Assembly: GCA_947444195.1 (NCBI GenBank)
Contig: CANEZL010000005.1
Location: 1-64,000 of the forward strand
Origin: Methylobacteriaceae bacterium
Lineage (GTDB): Bacteria; Pseudomonadota; Alphaproteobacteria; Rhizobiales; Beijerinckiaceae
Reading direction: 5' to 3'
Length of the DNA: 64,000 bases
Of this stretch, positions 1 to 7,925 are shown in pieces. A program made the translations under genes and the position numbers. The number at the start of each line of letters is the position of its first letter. Within the stretch, counting starts at the first letter, position 1. The notes under the pieces were generated by a model, which searched no databases, was not told the origin of the DNA, and worked only from the letters and a program-made list of their open reading frames with translations.

Positions 1-122
1 AGGATCTCGGCGAGGCGCTCGCCGAAGGCATCCGCACCGGCCATCCCGGCATGCCCGAGTTCCGCTTCGACCCGGACCAGGCCGAGGCCATCATCGCCTA
101 CCTGAAGTCCCTGGAACGCTGA
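1..122 (+). CDS. C-terminal end of a c-type cytochrome (truncated by window start)
   Basis: The open frame (codons in phase with position 3) runs into the window and stops at TGA 120-122. The visible 39 residues contain GHPGMPEF followed by an amphipathic helix ending IIAYLKSLER. This is the usual last third of a class I cytochrome c domain: a Met axial ligand in a GMP context, then the C-terminal helix. The CXXCH haem site would lie upstream, outside the window, so whether this is a single cytochrome or a fusion cannot be judged. The next gene starts 14 bp downstream on the same strand, so the two may be cotranscribed. Confidence 0.7.
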   Translation, partial: DLGEALAEGIRTGHPGMPEFRFDPDQAEAIIAYLKSLER

Positions 123-136
123 GCGAGGAGAACCCG

Positions 137-997
137 ATGGTCCTGCGCTGCCTGCTCGTCCCGACCGCGCCCGGTCTCGACGCCACGCGCCGGCTCGACG
201 CCGCCCTGCGCCTGGGGCGGCGCTTGCGCGCCCATATCGGCGTCGCCTTCATGGCGCCGTGCCCGGCGCACGTCATGGCCGGCATGGCGAGCCTCGTGCC
301 GATGGACGGCGCGACCATCGATGCCATCGAGCGGGGCGTGCGCGAGGCCGCGGCCGAGGGCAAGGCGGCCCTCCAGGCCTGGTGCGGGCGCGAGGGGGTA
401 CCGTTCATGCGGGCGGACGGCCGGCTCGACGCCACCTTCGCGACCTGGACCGAGCTCTCGGGCGAGGTCGAGCCGCTCCTGACCCTCGCCGGCCGGGTCA
501 ACGACCTGGTCATCGTCGACCGCCCGAACGCCACGGAGCCTTTCACGGGCCGCGCCCTCGACACCGCCTTGTTCTCGGTCGGCCGGCCGACGCTCGTGGT
601 CGGCGAGTGCGTACCCTACGACCTTCTCGACCACGTCGTCATCGCCTGGAACGGCAGCCTGGAGGCGACGCACCTGATCGGCCAATCCATCACGCTGCTG
701 CACGAGGCCACCCGGGTCACGGTCGTGCATGCGCGCACCGAGCGCTTCGAGGAGGCCCGGGCGGCCGACCTGTGCGCCTACCTGCGCTGGCACGGCATCG
801 TGGCGGAGGCCGTCACCCTGCCGGTCGAGGGCGGGACCTCCGTCGGCGCCGCCATCCTGGCGGAGGCAGGGCGGCGGAACGCCTCGATGCTGGCGCTGGG
901 TGCCTACACCCACAGCCGCGTGCGCGAGTTCCTGCTCGGGAGCGTCACACGGCACGTGGTCGAGCACGCCCGTATCCCGGTGCTCATGGCCCACTGA
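137..997 (+). CDS. Universal stress protein (UspA family, tandem domain)
   Basis: The protein has 286 residues, about twice a single UspA domain, which suggests an N-terminal degenerate and a C-terminal typical Usp fold. The second half has the Usp pattern: a beta strand starting HVVIAWNGS, then an ATP-loop-like region ending LALGAYTHSRVREFLLGSVTRHVVEHARIPVLMAH. That C-terminal helix and strand are diagnostic. ATG at 137 follows GCGAGGAGAA, a good ribosome binding site. Usp proteins are cytoplasmic and bind ATP or AMP under growth arrest and oxygen limitation. A second Usp gene lies 740 bp away on the other strand. No FNR-type box is visible just upstream, so it may be read with the preceding cytochrome gene. 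Confidence 0.9.
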   Translation: MVLRCLLVPTAPGLDATRRLDAALRLGRRLRAHIGVAFMAPCPAHVMAGMASLVPMDGATIDAIERGVREAAAEGKAALQAWCGREGVPFMRADGRLDATFATWTELSGEVEPLLTLAGRVNDLVIVDRPNATEPFTGRALDTALFSVGRPTLVVGECVPYDLLDHVVIAWNGSLEATHLIGQSITLLHEATRVTVVHARTERFEEARAADLCAYLRWHGIVAEAVTLPVEGGTSVGAAILAEAGRRNASMLALGAYTHSRVREFLLGSVTRHVVEHARIPVLMAH

Positions 998-1735
998 CCC
1001 GGGCTCTTCGAAACGGGCATCGATGCGCGAGCGGCCACGCGCCCTCTGCAGGGCGCAGGGAAGGTTCGCGGACCCTCTTCGAAGGGGGGCCGCAAGGACG
1101 GTCGCAACATCCGTCGCCCCTGCCGGGACGCGTCCTCGGAACGGGCCGCCGCGTCGCGAGAGAACCGCCTCGATGGCGTCACGGGCCGAGGTGGTGGGCG
1201 CGTCGGCTCCGTGGACCGGCCCCACCATCAGCGGCAGGGCCTCGGTCCCGCCCGTTCGGAGACCGGTGTCAGGCATCGACGAGGCGGCACACGCCTCCCT
1301 CGACCAGGTGCTTGGTCGGGTCCTTGCCGACGTCGAGGTCGGCGACGATCGCCCGCCGGGGGCGTTCGGGCAAGGCCCGCCGCAACTCCGCGAGCGTTCG
1401 CGGCGGAGCGACGACCAAAGCCGGGACCGGGTCGGTGGCGCACGGTGCATCGGCGACCTCTTTCGGCGCAGCGGCGCTCCGCGAGGGCATGCCAGTCCGT
1501 CCGCTCGATTCGTCGCGGCGGCCTTCGAGCCTGACCCGCGGCGGCTTGTCGGCGCCCTGCCCGCGGGTCGGCGGGGTCCGGCGGCTCGAAGACCCGTGGT
1601 CCCGGCGCGTTGCAGCTCGGCGGGTGACCGACGTCGCGGCGCAGCGGGGCCGCGGTGCCGTCGCGGACGCCCCGGCCGCCGCGCCGCGCGGTATCATGAG
1701 ATGCCCGGATGTCGCCGAGGGCCGCGGGGCATCCT
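998..1735. other. Intergenic stretch between two Usp genes; one decayed gene inside
   Basis: Apart from the host-attachment remnant at 1269-1427 (minus strand), I see no credible gene, RNA or FNR-type box. All long open frames here are low-complexity Arg/Pro/Ala-rich translations typical of very GC-rich non-coding DNA. Confidence 0.5.
1269..1427 (-). pseudogene. Remnant of a host-attachment-family protein (C-terminal part)
   Basis: The minus-strand frame gives about 52 residues, VPALVVAPPRTLAELRRALP then a stretch with KDPTKHLVEG, ending at a TGA at 1269-1271. The LVVAPPR(T/A)LxELR and KDxTKH signatures are characteristic of the C-terminal half of the 'protein required for attachment to host cells' family, which is usually about 140-150 residues. 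Upstream in the same frame the sequence becomes low-complexity and I cannot find the N-terminal half or a start, so I call it a truncated relic. It sits between two Usp genes, and the family often neighbours stress genes in alphaproteobacteria. Confidence 0.6.
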
Positions 1736-2548
1736 TCAATGGCTCATCAGGCAGCAGAGAGGTGCGTAGGCCAGCAGGTCCCGGGTGACGCCACCGAAGG
1801 CCCATTCGCGGAGGCGGCCGTGGCCGTAGGCGCCCGTGACGAGCAGGTCGGCGGCCTGCTCGCACGCGGCCTCCACGAGGGCCTCGGAGGCCTCCGTGCC
1901 GCGGGCATCTATCCGAACGGACGTGGCGTAGACATCGTGGGCCTGGAGGAATCCGACGATGTCCCGCGGGTCGGCCGCGCCGTCCCCGTCGTCGACGGAG
2001 ATCACGACGACCCGGGACGCCCGTTTGAGGAATGGCAGCGCGTCCCGAACGGCCCGGCGCGCCTCCCGGGTGTTCTTCCAGCCGACCGCCACGCGCTTGG
2101 CGTCGAGGTGGTCGACCCCGGGCGGCACCATCAGGATCGGCCGCCCGAGGCGCATGACGAGGTCTCCCGGGTCGACCGAGAACAGCATGGGCCCGGGCTC
2201 GGTCTCGCGGCCGACCACGACGAGGTCGGCCGCGGCGGCCTGCGCGACCAGGAAGGGCTGCGGGAGCTCGATGTTGGAGCGCCACTCGACGCGGCTGCGA
2301 GTGCCGGCCGCCTCCTCGAAGGCGGCGTGCGCCTGCCTGAGGTCGTTCAGGACGGTCTCGTTCGAGGCGGTCAGCGCGTAGGCGCTCGCCGGCGTCGGCC
2401 CCACCGGCGGCACGGCGTAGGCCGGGGTCTCGGCCGCCACGCCGATCAGGCGGGCGTGGAAGTCGTCGGCGAGGTGACCGGCCAGGCGCACGCGGTCGCG
2501 CGCCCCCGGCGTCAGGTCCATCGCCACCATGATGCTGGCATAGGTCAT
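1736..2548 (-). CDS. Universal stress protein (tandem UspA domains)
   Basis: The 270-residue protein starts with MTYASIMVAMDL, the usual Usp first strand with the Asp of the nucleotide site. A second repeat begins near residue 150 (KRVAVGWKNTREARRAV), and the C-terminus has LLVTGAYGHGRLREWAFGG followed by TRDLLAYAPLCCLMSH, the Usp phosphate-binding loop and last strand. It is cytoplasmic and likely dimeric. The gene is read leftward, downstream of the BON relic and the receiver-like gene, and may share the promoter with the box at 3305-3318. It is a paralogue of the Usp at 137-997, not a close copy. Confidence 0.9.
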   Translation of the reverse strand: MTYASIMVAMDLTPGARDRVRLAGHLADDFHARLIGVAAETPAYAVPPVGPTPASAYALTASNETVLNDLRQAHAAFEEAAGTRSRVEWRSNIELPQPFLVAQAAAADLVVVGRETEPGPMLFSVDPGDLVMRLGRPILMVPPGVDHLDAKRVAVGWKNTREARRAVRDALPFLKRASRVVVISVDDGDGAADPRDIVGFLQAHDVYATSVRIDARGTEASEALVEAACEQAADLLVTGAYGHGRLREWAFGGVTRDLLAYAPLCCLMSH

Positions 2549-2633
2549 GGGAAGTCTCCGGCCGAACGGCGGTGACGAATCGTGCGGAGGCCCGGTCGGG
2601 CGAGGCCGCCTGCCTCGTCCGACCGGGCGCGGC

Positions 2634-2747
2634 TCAGCCGAGCGTGAGGTGGTCCTCGACGGCGCGCACGCCCGGGGCCGACCACGCGACGTTCTCGGAA
2701 AGCTCGCGCTCGTTCCAGGCGTTCACCTTGCTCTCCTTCTCCCATCG
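2634..2747 (-). pseudogene. Remnant of a BON-domain protein
   Basis: In the minus frame ending at TGA 2634-2636 about 37 residues read KVNAWNERELSENVAWSAPG and then V-x-x-VEDHLTLG. This matches the end of a BON repeat (KVxxWxERxxAExAAWxAPGVxxVxDxLxI), a periplasmic membrane-interacting fold. No preceding BON repeats or signal peptide are visible and the frame runs back into the neighbouring gene, so only the tail remains. BON proteins are typical members of alphaproteobacterial stress islands with Usp and Hsp20 genes, which fits the location. Confidence 0.55.
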
Positions 2748-2796
2748 TCCGTCATCCCCGATGAGGCCTAGCACCCTGCCCGTCCGCGGCCGACGC

Positions 2797-3246
2797 TCAC
2801 GCGCGGCGGGCGGTCGGGCATTGATCCGGCTCTCGCCCGGCCGCGAGCGCACCCTTCGTCAGGCTGGTCCGCGGGCGATACGGGACGGCACAGGAGGCGG
2901 CCAAGGCCGCGACCATGTCCCGGGCACCGAACAGCCGGTCGAACACGGGTACGTCCGCGAAGGCGCCCGGCACCCGGGCGTTGCCGGCGATGAGGACGAA
3001 GGGGATGCCCCGCCGACGCAGGGCGCAGGCGAGCGGGAAGCCGGGTCCCCGGTCGAGGTCGACGCTGATCACCGCGAAGTCCGGTGGGTTCTCCTCCAGG
3101 CCCGCCGCCGCATCCTCGCAGGTGCCGTAGGGGCCGCTGACCGCGCAACCGGCTTCGGTGAACACGTCCTCCAGCCACATGCCCGGCAGCGCCTGCGGCT
3201 CGGCCACGAGGACGACCGGTTGCCTCTCTCCGCCGGATGCCTGCAT
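2797..3246 (-). CDS. Receiver-like protein lacking phosphorylation residues (pseudo-receiver)
   Basis: This 149-residue protein has the fold pattern of a CheY-type receiver: a first strand VVLVAEPQAL, a helix with WLEDVFTEAGCAVSGPY, a third strand FAVISVDL, and IPFVLIAGNA for strand 4. Relatives of the single-domain group carry LDVNL at strand 3; here the phospho-accepting Asp is Ser61. The Thr/Ser of strand 4 is Ala87 and the Lys of the KPF motif is Arg104. All three catalytic positions are therefore altered, so it probably cannot be phosphorylated by the usual chemistry. I chose ATG at 3246 because the FNR-type box at 3305-3318 is centred 65 bp upstream. The longer frame would run through that promoter. 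Confidence 0.7.
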   Translation of the reverse strand: MQASGGERQPVVLVAEPQALPGMWLEDVFTEAGCAVSGPYGTCEDAAAGLEENPPDFAVISVDLDRGPGFPLACALRRRGIPFVLIAGNARVPGAFADVPVFDRLFGARDMVAALAASCAVPYRPRTSLTKGALAAGREPDQCPTARRA

Positions 3247-3304
3247 CGCGCGATTCCCGTTCCCGATGGCGACGGGGATGATGGCGCGTTCCCGGCGCGC
3301 CGCC

Positions 3305-3318
3305 TTGCGCTGGATCAA
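3305..3318 (-). promoter_or_regulatory. FNR/NnrR-type hybrid box upstream of the pseudo-receiver gene
   Basis: The plus-strand text is TTGCGCTGGATCAA, a 14-mer with one FNR half-site (ATCAA) and one TTGCG half-site, separated by four bases. Its centre is 65 bp from the ATG at 3246, compatible with a class II position. The identical 14-mer recurs at 5678-5691 and 43893-43906. Confidence 0.65.
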
Positions 3319-3551
3319 GGGAGGCGCGGCCTTGGCCGACACGGCGCGGTCGGCGAGCGGCATGCGGGCCGTGGCGGACCAGCCGGGCAATGCGAGCGTC
3401 CCGCGTGCCACGGGAGCGCCATGGTGCCGGTTCGCGGCCGCCAGCCGATGGTGCCGGCGGTCCCGCGGGACGTCGTCGTGACGACGCCGACGCCGGCCAC
3501 GTCGGAACCGGCCTCGACGATGGCTTGGCCGCCGCGGGGGCGTCGGCGCCC

Positions 3552-4070
3552 TCAGGCGCCACTCGCCGGCGGGAACAGGCGTTCGCGGGCCCGCTCCTCG
3601 TCCGTCGCGCGGCGCGCCTTCGCGGCGCGGTGGGCGTGCGCCTTGCCGTGCAGCGGCCAGTACCGTTCCATGGCGAGGTAGGTGAACGAGGCCGACCAGC
3701 CGATCAGGAGGAGGCCGTTGAGCGCCTCCACACCGGTCAGCAGCCTGGCATGGCCCACGGGTACGTGGTCGCCGTAGCCCAGCGAGGAATAGGCGACCAC
3801 GGAGACGAACAGGCAGTCCTCGAAGCTCTCGATGGGCACGCCCGAGAAGGCGCCGAGCCCCAGCTTGAGCACCAGCAGCCAGTAGGCGCCGGCGTAGATC
3901 CAGACCGCCGCCGTGTGGCCGGCGAAGGCGGCGAGAACCACGGCGACGATGCGCCAGCGCGGCGGCACCGGCAGCTCGGCCAGGTGTTCGGAGGTCAGGC
4001 GCAGGGTCTCGTAAAGCACCAGGATGGTGACCATAACGAGCACGACGCTGGCGGTCAGGGCGACGAGCAT
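3552..4070 (-). CDS. Two-TM ion channel protein (potassium-channel-like)
   Basis: The 172-residue protein has an N-terminal hydrophobic helix (MLVALTASVVLVMVTILVLY), a second hydrophobic stretch (IVAVVLAAFAGHTAAVWIYA), a pore-loop-like segment with SVVAYSSLGYGDHVP, a last TM helix (GLLLIGWSASFTYLAM) and a basic tail. S-LGYGD is a variant of the K+ selectivity filter T-x-GYGD. The usual function is K+ or cation passage across the inner membrane. The start at 4070 is preferred because a longer frame would run backwards through two FNR-type boxes and an opposing gene. The box at 4129-4142 lies 65 bp upstream. No RCK or cyclic-nucleotide domain is attached. Confidence 0.75.
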   Translation of the reverse strand: MLVALTASVVLVMVTILVLYETLRLTSEHLAELPVPPRWRIVAVVLAAFAGHTAAVWIYAGAYWLLVLKLGLGAFSGVPIESFEDCLFVSVVAYSSLGYGDHVPVGHARLLTGVEALNGLLLIGWSASFTYLAMERYWPLHGKAHAHRAAKARRATDEERARERLFPPASGA

Positions 4071-4128
4071 GGCATCGGTCCGAAGGGCGGGCGTGGCCGG
4101 AGCCTGCCCGGCCGTGGCTTTCGCCTCA

Positions 4129-4142
4129 TTGACCTGCCTCAA
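4129..4142 (-). promoter_or_regulatory. FNR/FixK box upstream of the channel gene
   Basis: TTGACCTGCCTCAA fits TTGA-N6-TCAA exactly. Its centre is 65 bp from the channel-gene ATG at 4070. Together with the box at 4182-4195 it forms a divergent double-box control region. Confidence 0.7.
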
Positions 4143-4181
4143 GCCGCGGCGCCCTGCGCCGCGGCCGGGCGTCCGGCGGAC

Positions 4182-4195
4182 ATGATCCAGATCAA
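4182..4195 (+). promoter_or_regulatory. FNR/FixK box upstream of the lipoyl-like gene
   Basis: ATGATCCAGATCAA; its complement TTGATCTGGATCAT is identical to the boxes at 26578 and (bar one base) 5996. The centre is 63 bp from the ATG at 4252, and the divergent channel gene has its own box 53 bp away. Confidence 0.65.
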
Positions 4196-4251
4196 CGCGG
4201 CACTCGCCTGCCTGGCGTTCCCTGGCCCGGCGACAGAGGCAGGAGGCGGCC

Positions 4252-4491
4252 ATGGCGACCATCCACGTAGCCGAGGATCTCTGGACCACGGGCATGCTGC
4301 CCGAAGGCGTCCTGGAACGCTGGCTAGTTCCCGACGGCGCGACGGTGCGGTCCGGCGAGGCCGTGGCCGCCGTCCGCATCGGCGAGGCCTTGCACGACGT
4401 CGTCTCGCCGGCCGGCGGCCGCCTGGAGGTGCTGGCGCCGGCGAGCGAGGTGGTCGACCCCGGCTGCATCATCGCCGAGGTCCATGCCTGA
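4252..4491 (+). CDS. Stand-alone lipoyl/biotinyl-like domain protein without the modified lysine
   Basis: The 79 residues cover one lipoyl-type hammerhead: ATIHVAEDLW at the start, GVLERWLVPDGATVRSGEAV in the middle, then VVSPAGGRLEVLAPASEVVD and IIAEVHA at the end. In 2-oxo-acid dehydrogenase E2 or biotin carriers the hairpin reads E-T/A-D/M-K-A/M; here it is GEALHDVV, with no Lys anywhere near the turn. The protein therefore cannot carry lipoate or biotin at the normal place. ATG 4252 follows AGGAGGCGGCC, a strong ribosome binding site. It is not beside any dehydrogenase or carboxylase subunit and appears to be a monocistronic FNR-type target. Function unknown. Confidence 0.75.
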   Translation: MATIHVAEDLWTTGMLPEGVLERWLVPDGATVRSGEAVAAVRIGEALHDVVSPAGGRLEVLAPASEVVDPGCIIAEVHA

Positions 4492-5128
4492 GGCCCTCCG
4501 GCGGGCGGGCGCCCGTCGGCGACCGCGGCGACGGTGCCGGTCGAACAGCCGGAGTAAGGTCATGCCCCACGCACGCGGGTCGTTACCCCTTCGGTTTGGG
4601 GCATGGACGAGATCCTGGTCGGCGTCCTCGAACACCTCGCCGGCACGGCGCTGGTTTTGGCGGCGTGGCTCCTGGTCCTCGCCGACCAGGGCCGGGCTGC
4701 CTCATCCGCGCGCCCGCCCGGCCTGCTGAACCTCGTCCTGACCTGGACCAACCAGATCCGCTCCCGGCCTCCCCCTCGCACGAAGGGGCGCGCTTGCCGG
4801 GGCCTGGACGGTCCCGGCGCCCTGGCTTCTCGAATTCGCGGCGAACGACGCCGCGACCTGGGCGCACCTCAGGGCAGGCGGCGTCGCCGCGGGCGCTCCG
4901 AGCCCGCCCCAGGGGCACGAAGGGGGTGCCGGGCGTCCGCCCCCGAGGTCGCCGGGGACGGACAGGCCGACGATGCCGTAGGCATCGTCGGCCGGAAGGT
5001 GGTTGTGGCAGGGCGGCCCGACCAGGACCCGGTACGTGGCCGTCGGGCCCTGCGCCGTGCCGATGTCGGCTCGGGCCTGCCCCGGTTCAGCCGCCGGGCG
5101 AGCCGCGCGAGGGGCCGCCGCGTCGGTA
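4492..5128. other. Gene-free stretch between the lipoyl-like gene and hsp20
   Basis: No gene is supported in these 637 bp. A 9-bp inverted repeat (CATGCCCCA / TGGGGCATG, about 29 nt apart) lies near 4561-4605 and could be a terminator-like or protein-binding element. Open frames in the rest are low-complexity and match nothing I recognise. Confidence 0.4.
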
Positions 5129-5605
5129 TCAGGGCGCCTTGATCTCGATGCGCTTGGTCTCGGGCGTGCCCAGGGCGACCCTGGGGAGCCTGACCGTGAG
5201 CACGCCCTTGTCCATGCTGGCCTCGATGTCCTCGGGCTTGATGCCGGCGGGAAGGTCCAAGGTTCGGATGAAGGAGCCGTAGGCGCGCTCGGTGACCTTG
5301 CGGGAGACCCTCGTCCCCTCCTCCCGCCGCTTCTCGCCGCTGATCGCGAGCGTGTCGTCGGCGAGCTCGATCCGGACGTCCTCGCGGGCAAGGCCGGGCA
5401 GCTCGACCGTGAGCTCGACGTACCCGTCCTTCACGACGACGTCCATGCGCGGCACGGCCCCGCCCTGCAGCAGAGGCGGCAGGCCGAAGCGGAGGTCGCC
5501 GAACATCTGGTCGGCGAGCCTCTGCAGGGGCAGCATCATGGCTTGGTGGTCGGCGGCGGGTGCGTCGGCGCGGTCGCGGAGAGCGAGGAGCGATCTGAGG
5601 TTCAT
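5129..5605 (-). CDS. Small heat-shock protein Hsp20 (alpha-crystallin family)
   Basis: The 158-residue protein has a short N-terminal arm, then an alpha-crystallin domain from about residue 55: PRMDVVVKDGYVELTVELPG, VRIELADDTLAISGEKRREE, the loop with YGSFIRTLDLPAGI, and DKGVLTVRLPRV with the conserved A/G-x-L-like motif. A C-terminal RIEIKAP supplies the I-x-I assembly motif. It is an ATP-independent holdase chaperone of the cytoplasm. ATG 5605 is chosen over an upstream TTG because CAGGAG lies 8 nt before it. The hybrid box at 5678-5691 is centred 79 bp upstream, suggesting induction by oxygen limitation rather than, or besides, heat. Confidence 0.93.
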   Translation of the reverse strand: MNLRSLLALRDRADAPAADHQAMMLPLQRLADQMFGDLRFGLPPLLQGGAVPRMDVVVKDGYVELTVELPGLAREDVRIELADDTLAISGEKRREEGTRVSRKVTERAYGSFIRTLDLPAGIKPEDIEASMDKGVLTVRLPRVALGTPETKRIEIKAP

Positions 5606-5677
5606 GGGCCACAACTCCTGTCAGGCGGTGCGAAAGAATCGCGGGATGCAACCTGGTGCCCCGGCACCATGCCAGCC

Positions 5678-5691
5678 TTGCGCTGGATCAA
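5678..5691 (-). promoter_or_regulatory. FNR/NnrR-type hybrid box upstream of hsp20
   Basis: TTGCGCTGGATCAA, identical to the boxes at 3305 and 43893. It is centred 79 bp upstream of the hsp20 ATG. The remaining space to phaC (5692-5995) holds no gene that I can support. Confidence 0.65.
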
Positions 5692-5995
5692 GCGACCGAC
5701 GCCGTGGCGCCGCCTCAGAGGACGATCCCGAACGCTTCGCGCCCGTCGCCATCCGGGTTCCCGCCAGCCGCCGCGATCCAAGGGCGTCGAGTCGAGGAAC
5801 GGTGTCGGATCCCCGGCGGCCTCGGCTCTCGGCCCTCTCGTGACCGCTGGACTCCCGGTGCGCCGGGCGCGGATCGGCGTGCTCATGGTCGACGGCGTGA
5901 CGGCGGGCGCGTGGCGGCCGCCGCCGAACGGGGCTCGGAGACGGCAGGGGCGCGGTGAAAGCCGGGAGAGGTAGCCGGGCCCCGGCCGTACGGCA

Positions 5996-6009
5996 CTGAT
6001 CTGGATCAT
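5996..6009 (+). promoter_or_regulatory. FNR-type box and -10 upstream of phaC
   Basis: CTGATCTGGATCAT is a one-base variant of the box at 26578. A CTAGGA hexamer at 6031-6036 lies about 31 bp downstream of the box centre, as expected for the -10 of a class II FNR promoter. The ATG of phaC is at 6061. Confidence 0.65.
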
Positions 6010-6060
6010 GGGGCAGTGGGTTGGGAGCCGCTAGGAGAGGGCCGGCGCCGGAGACCCGAC

Positions 6061-7923
6061 ATGCCCGCGACAGCCACCCTGACACGGCCGACCGAAACCC
6101 CCTCGGACATTCCCGCCCGACCCTCGGTCCTGCGGGTCGTGCGGTCGGTGCCGGACGAGGCGCAGGACCGAGGGCCCGCCGCGCCGGCCGGCTACGAGCG
6201 CGGTCTGGTCGCGACGAGCGAGGCGGTCGACGAGGCCCTGCACGCGGGGGTGGCGCGGCTCACCGGCGGCATCTCGCCCGCGGCCCTCGCTACCGCTTGG
6301 GCGGACTGGGCCGTCCACCTGGCCTTCTCCCCCGGCAAGCAGGCCGAACTCGCCGTCAAGGCGGCGCGCAAGGGCGCGCGGCTCTCCGACTTCGCGCTGC
6401 GCAGTCTCCTGTACGGCGAGCGCGCCGAGCCCTGCATCGCGCCGCTGCGGCAGGACCACCGCTTCGACGACCCGGCCTGGCGGGCGTGGCCCTTCAACCT
6501 GTACCAGCAGGGCTTCCTGCTCACGCAGCAGTGGTGGCATAACGCCACCACCGGCGTGCGCGGGGTCGCCCGCGCGCACGAGGCCATCGTAGCCTTCACG
6601 GCGCGGCAGATGCTCGACGGGGTCTCGCCGTCGAACCACCCGCTCGCGAACCCGGCGGTGCTCGGCGAGACCCTGCGCAGCGGCGGGGCGAACCTCGTGC
6701 GCGGCGCGCTCAACGTCGCCGAGGACGCGCGGCGGAGCATCGGCGGGCTCAAGGCCGCCGGAGCCGAGGCCTACGAGGTCGGGCGCGAGGTTGCCGTGAC
6801 TGAAGGCGAGGTCGTCTACCGCAACGGCCTGATCGAGCTGATCCAGTATGCGCCCGCCACCGGCGCGGTCAGGCCCGAGCCGGTGCTGATCGTGCCGGCC
6901 TGGATCATGAAGTACTACGTCCTCGACCTGTCGCCGCGGAACTCCCTCGTCCGCCATCTCGTCGGCCAGGGCTTCACGGTGTTCATGATCTCTTGGCGCA
7001 ATCCCGGCCCGGCTGACCGGGACGTGGCCTTCGACGACTACCGCCGGCTCGGGGTGAAGGCGGCACTCGACGCCGTGGCGAAGGTCCTTCCGGGGCGGCC
7101 GGTGCACGCCGCGGGCTACTGCCTCGGCGGCACGCTGCTGGCCATCGCCGCCGCCGCCATGGCCCGCGACGGCGACGCGCGACTCGCCTCGCTCACCCTC
7201 CTCGCCGCGCAGGTCGACTTCACCGAGGCCGGGGAACTCACCCTGTTCATCAACGAGAGCCAGATCAGCTTCCTGGAGTGCCTGATGCGCAGCGAGGGCA
7301 CCCTCGACGCGACACGGATGGCGGGCGCCTTCCAGCTCCTGCGCTCGAACGACCTGATCTGGTCGCGCATCGTCAACAGCTACCTCCTCGGGCACCGCGA
7401 GCTGACGACGGACCTGATGGCCTGGAACGCCGACGCCACCCGGATGCCGGCGCGGATGCATGCGGAGTACCTGCGCGGCCTGTTCCTGGACAACGACCTC
7501 GCCGAGGGCCGCTTCCGGGTCGAGGGCCGGCCGGTGGCGGTCAGCGACATCCGCGCGCCGACCTTCGCGGTCGGCACCGAGCAGGACCACGTCGCGCCTT
7601 GGCGCTCGGTGTTCAAGCTCACGCTCCTCGCCGACACGGACGTCACCTTCCTGCTCGCGAGCGGGGGACACAACGCCGGCATCGTCTCCGAACCCGGCCA
7701 TCCGCACAGGCACTACCGGGTGCGCGCCAAGGCGGCGGAGGACCGTTACGTCGACCCGGAGCGCTGGGTCGAGGCCGCCCGCTTCGCGGAAGGATCCTGG
7801 TGGCCGGAATGGACCGCGTGGCTCGCCGCCCGCTCCGGCCCGCCGGGCCCTCCGCCGCCGATGGGTCAGACCGGCGCGCCGACGCTCGGCCCCGCTCCGG
7901 GCGGCTACGTGCGGGAGGCGTGA
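6061..7923 (+). CDS. phaC: Poly(3-hydroxyalkanoate) synthase, class I type
   Basis: The 620-residue protein carries the PhaC N-terminal domain (FNLYQQGFLLTQQWW) and an alpha/beta-hydrolase core with VLIVPAWIMKYYVLDLSP and the lipase-like box GYCLGG, with catalytic Cys354. The active-site Asp region is TFAVGTEQDHVAPW, and the catalytic His lies in SGGHNAGIV. It polymerises hydroxyacyl-CoA into PHA granules in the cytosol, a sink for carbon and reducing power. ATG 6061 follows GGAGA; an upstream in-frame start would overlap the promoter. It leads a four-gene run (next gene 2 bp on) with a redox/acetate theme and an FNR-type box. The N-terminus is about 30 residues longer than R. eutropha PhaC and is low in complexity. 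Confidence 0.88.
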   Translation: MPATATLTRPTETPSDIPARPSVLRVVRSVPDEAQDRGPAAPAGYERGLVATSEAVDEALHAGVARLTGGISPAALATAWADWAVHLAFSPGKQAELAVKAARKGARLSDFALRSLLYGERAEPCIAPLRQDHRFDDPAWRAWPFNLYQQGFLLTQQWWHNATTGVRGVARAHEAIVAFTARQMLDGVSPSNHPLANPAVLGETLRSGGANLVRGALNVAEDARRSIGGLKAAGAEAYEVGREVAVTEGEVVYRNGLIELIQYAPATGAVRPEPVLIVPAWIMKYYVLDLSPRNSLVRHLVGQGFTVFMISWRNPGPADRDVAFDDYRRLGVKAALDAVAKVLPGRPVHAAGYCLGGTLLAIAAAAMARDGDARLASLTLLAAQVDFTEAGELTLFINESQISFLECLMRSEGTLDATRMAGAFQLLRSNDLIWSRIVNSYLLGHRELTTDLMAWNADATRMPARMHAEYLRGLFLDNDLAEGRFRVEGRPVAVSDIRAPTFAVGTEQDHVAPWRSVFKLTLLADTDVTFLLASGGHNAGIVSEPGHPHRHYRVRAKAAEDRYVDPERWVEAARFAEGSWWPEWTAWLAARSGPPGPPPPMGQTGAPTLGPAPGGYVREA

Positions 7924-7925
7924 GG

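Noticed and set aside
98..1450. Long minus-strand frame of 450 codons over the first Usp gene
   Set aside because: It is the antisense shadow of the Usp gene at 137-997, rich in Arg/Gly/Ala, with no recognisable domain.
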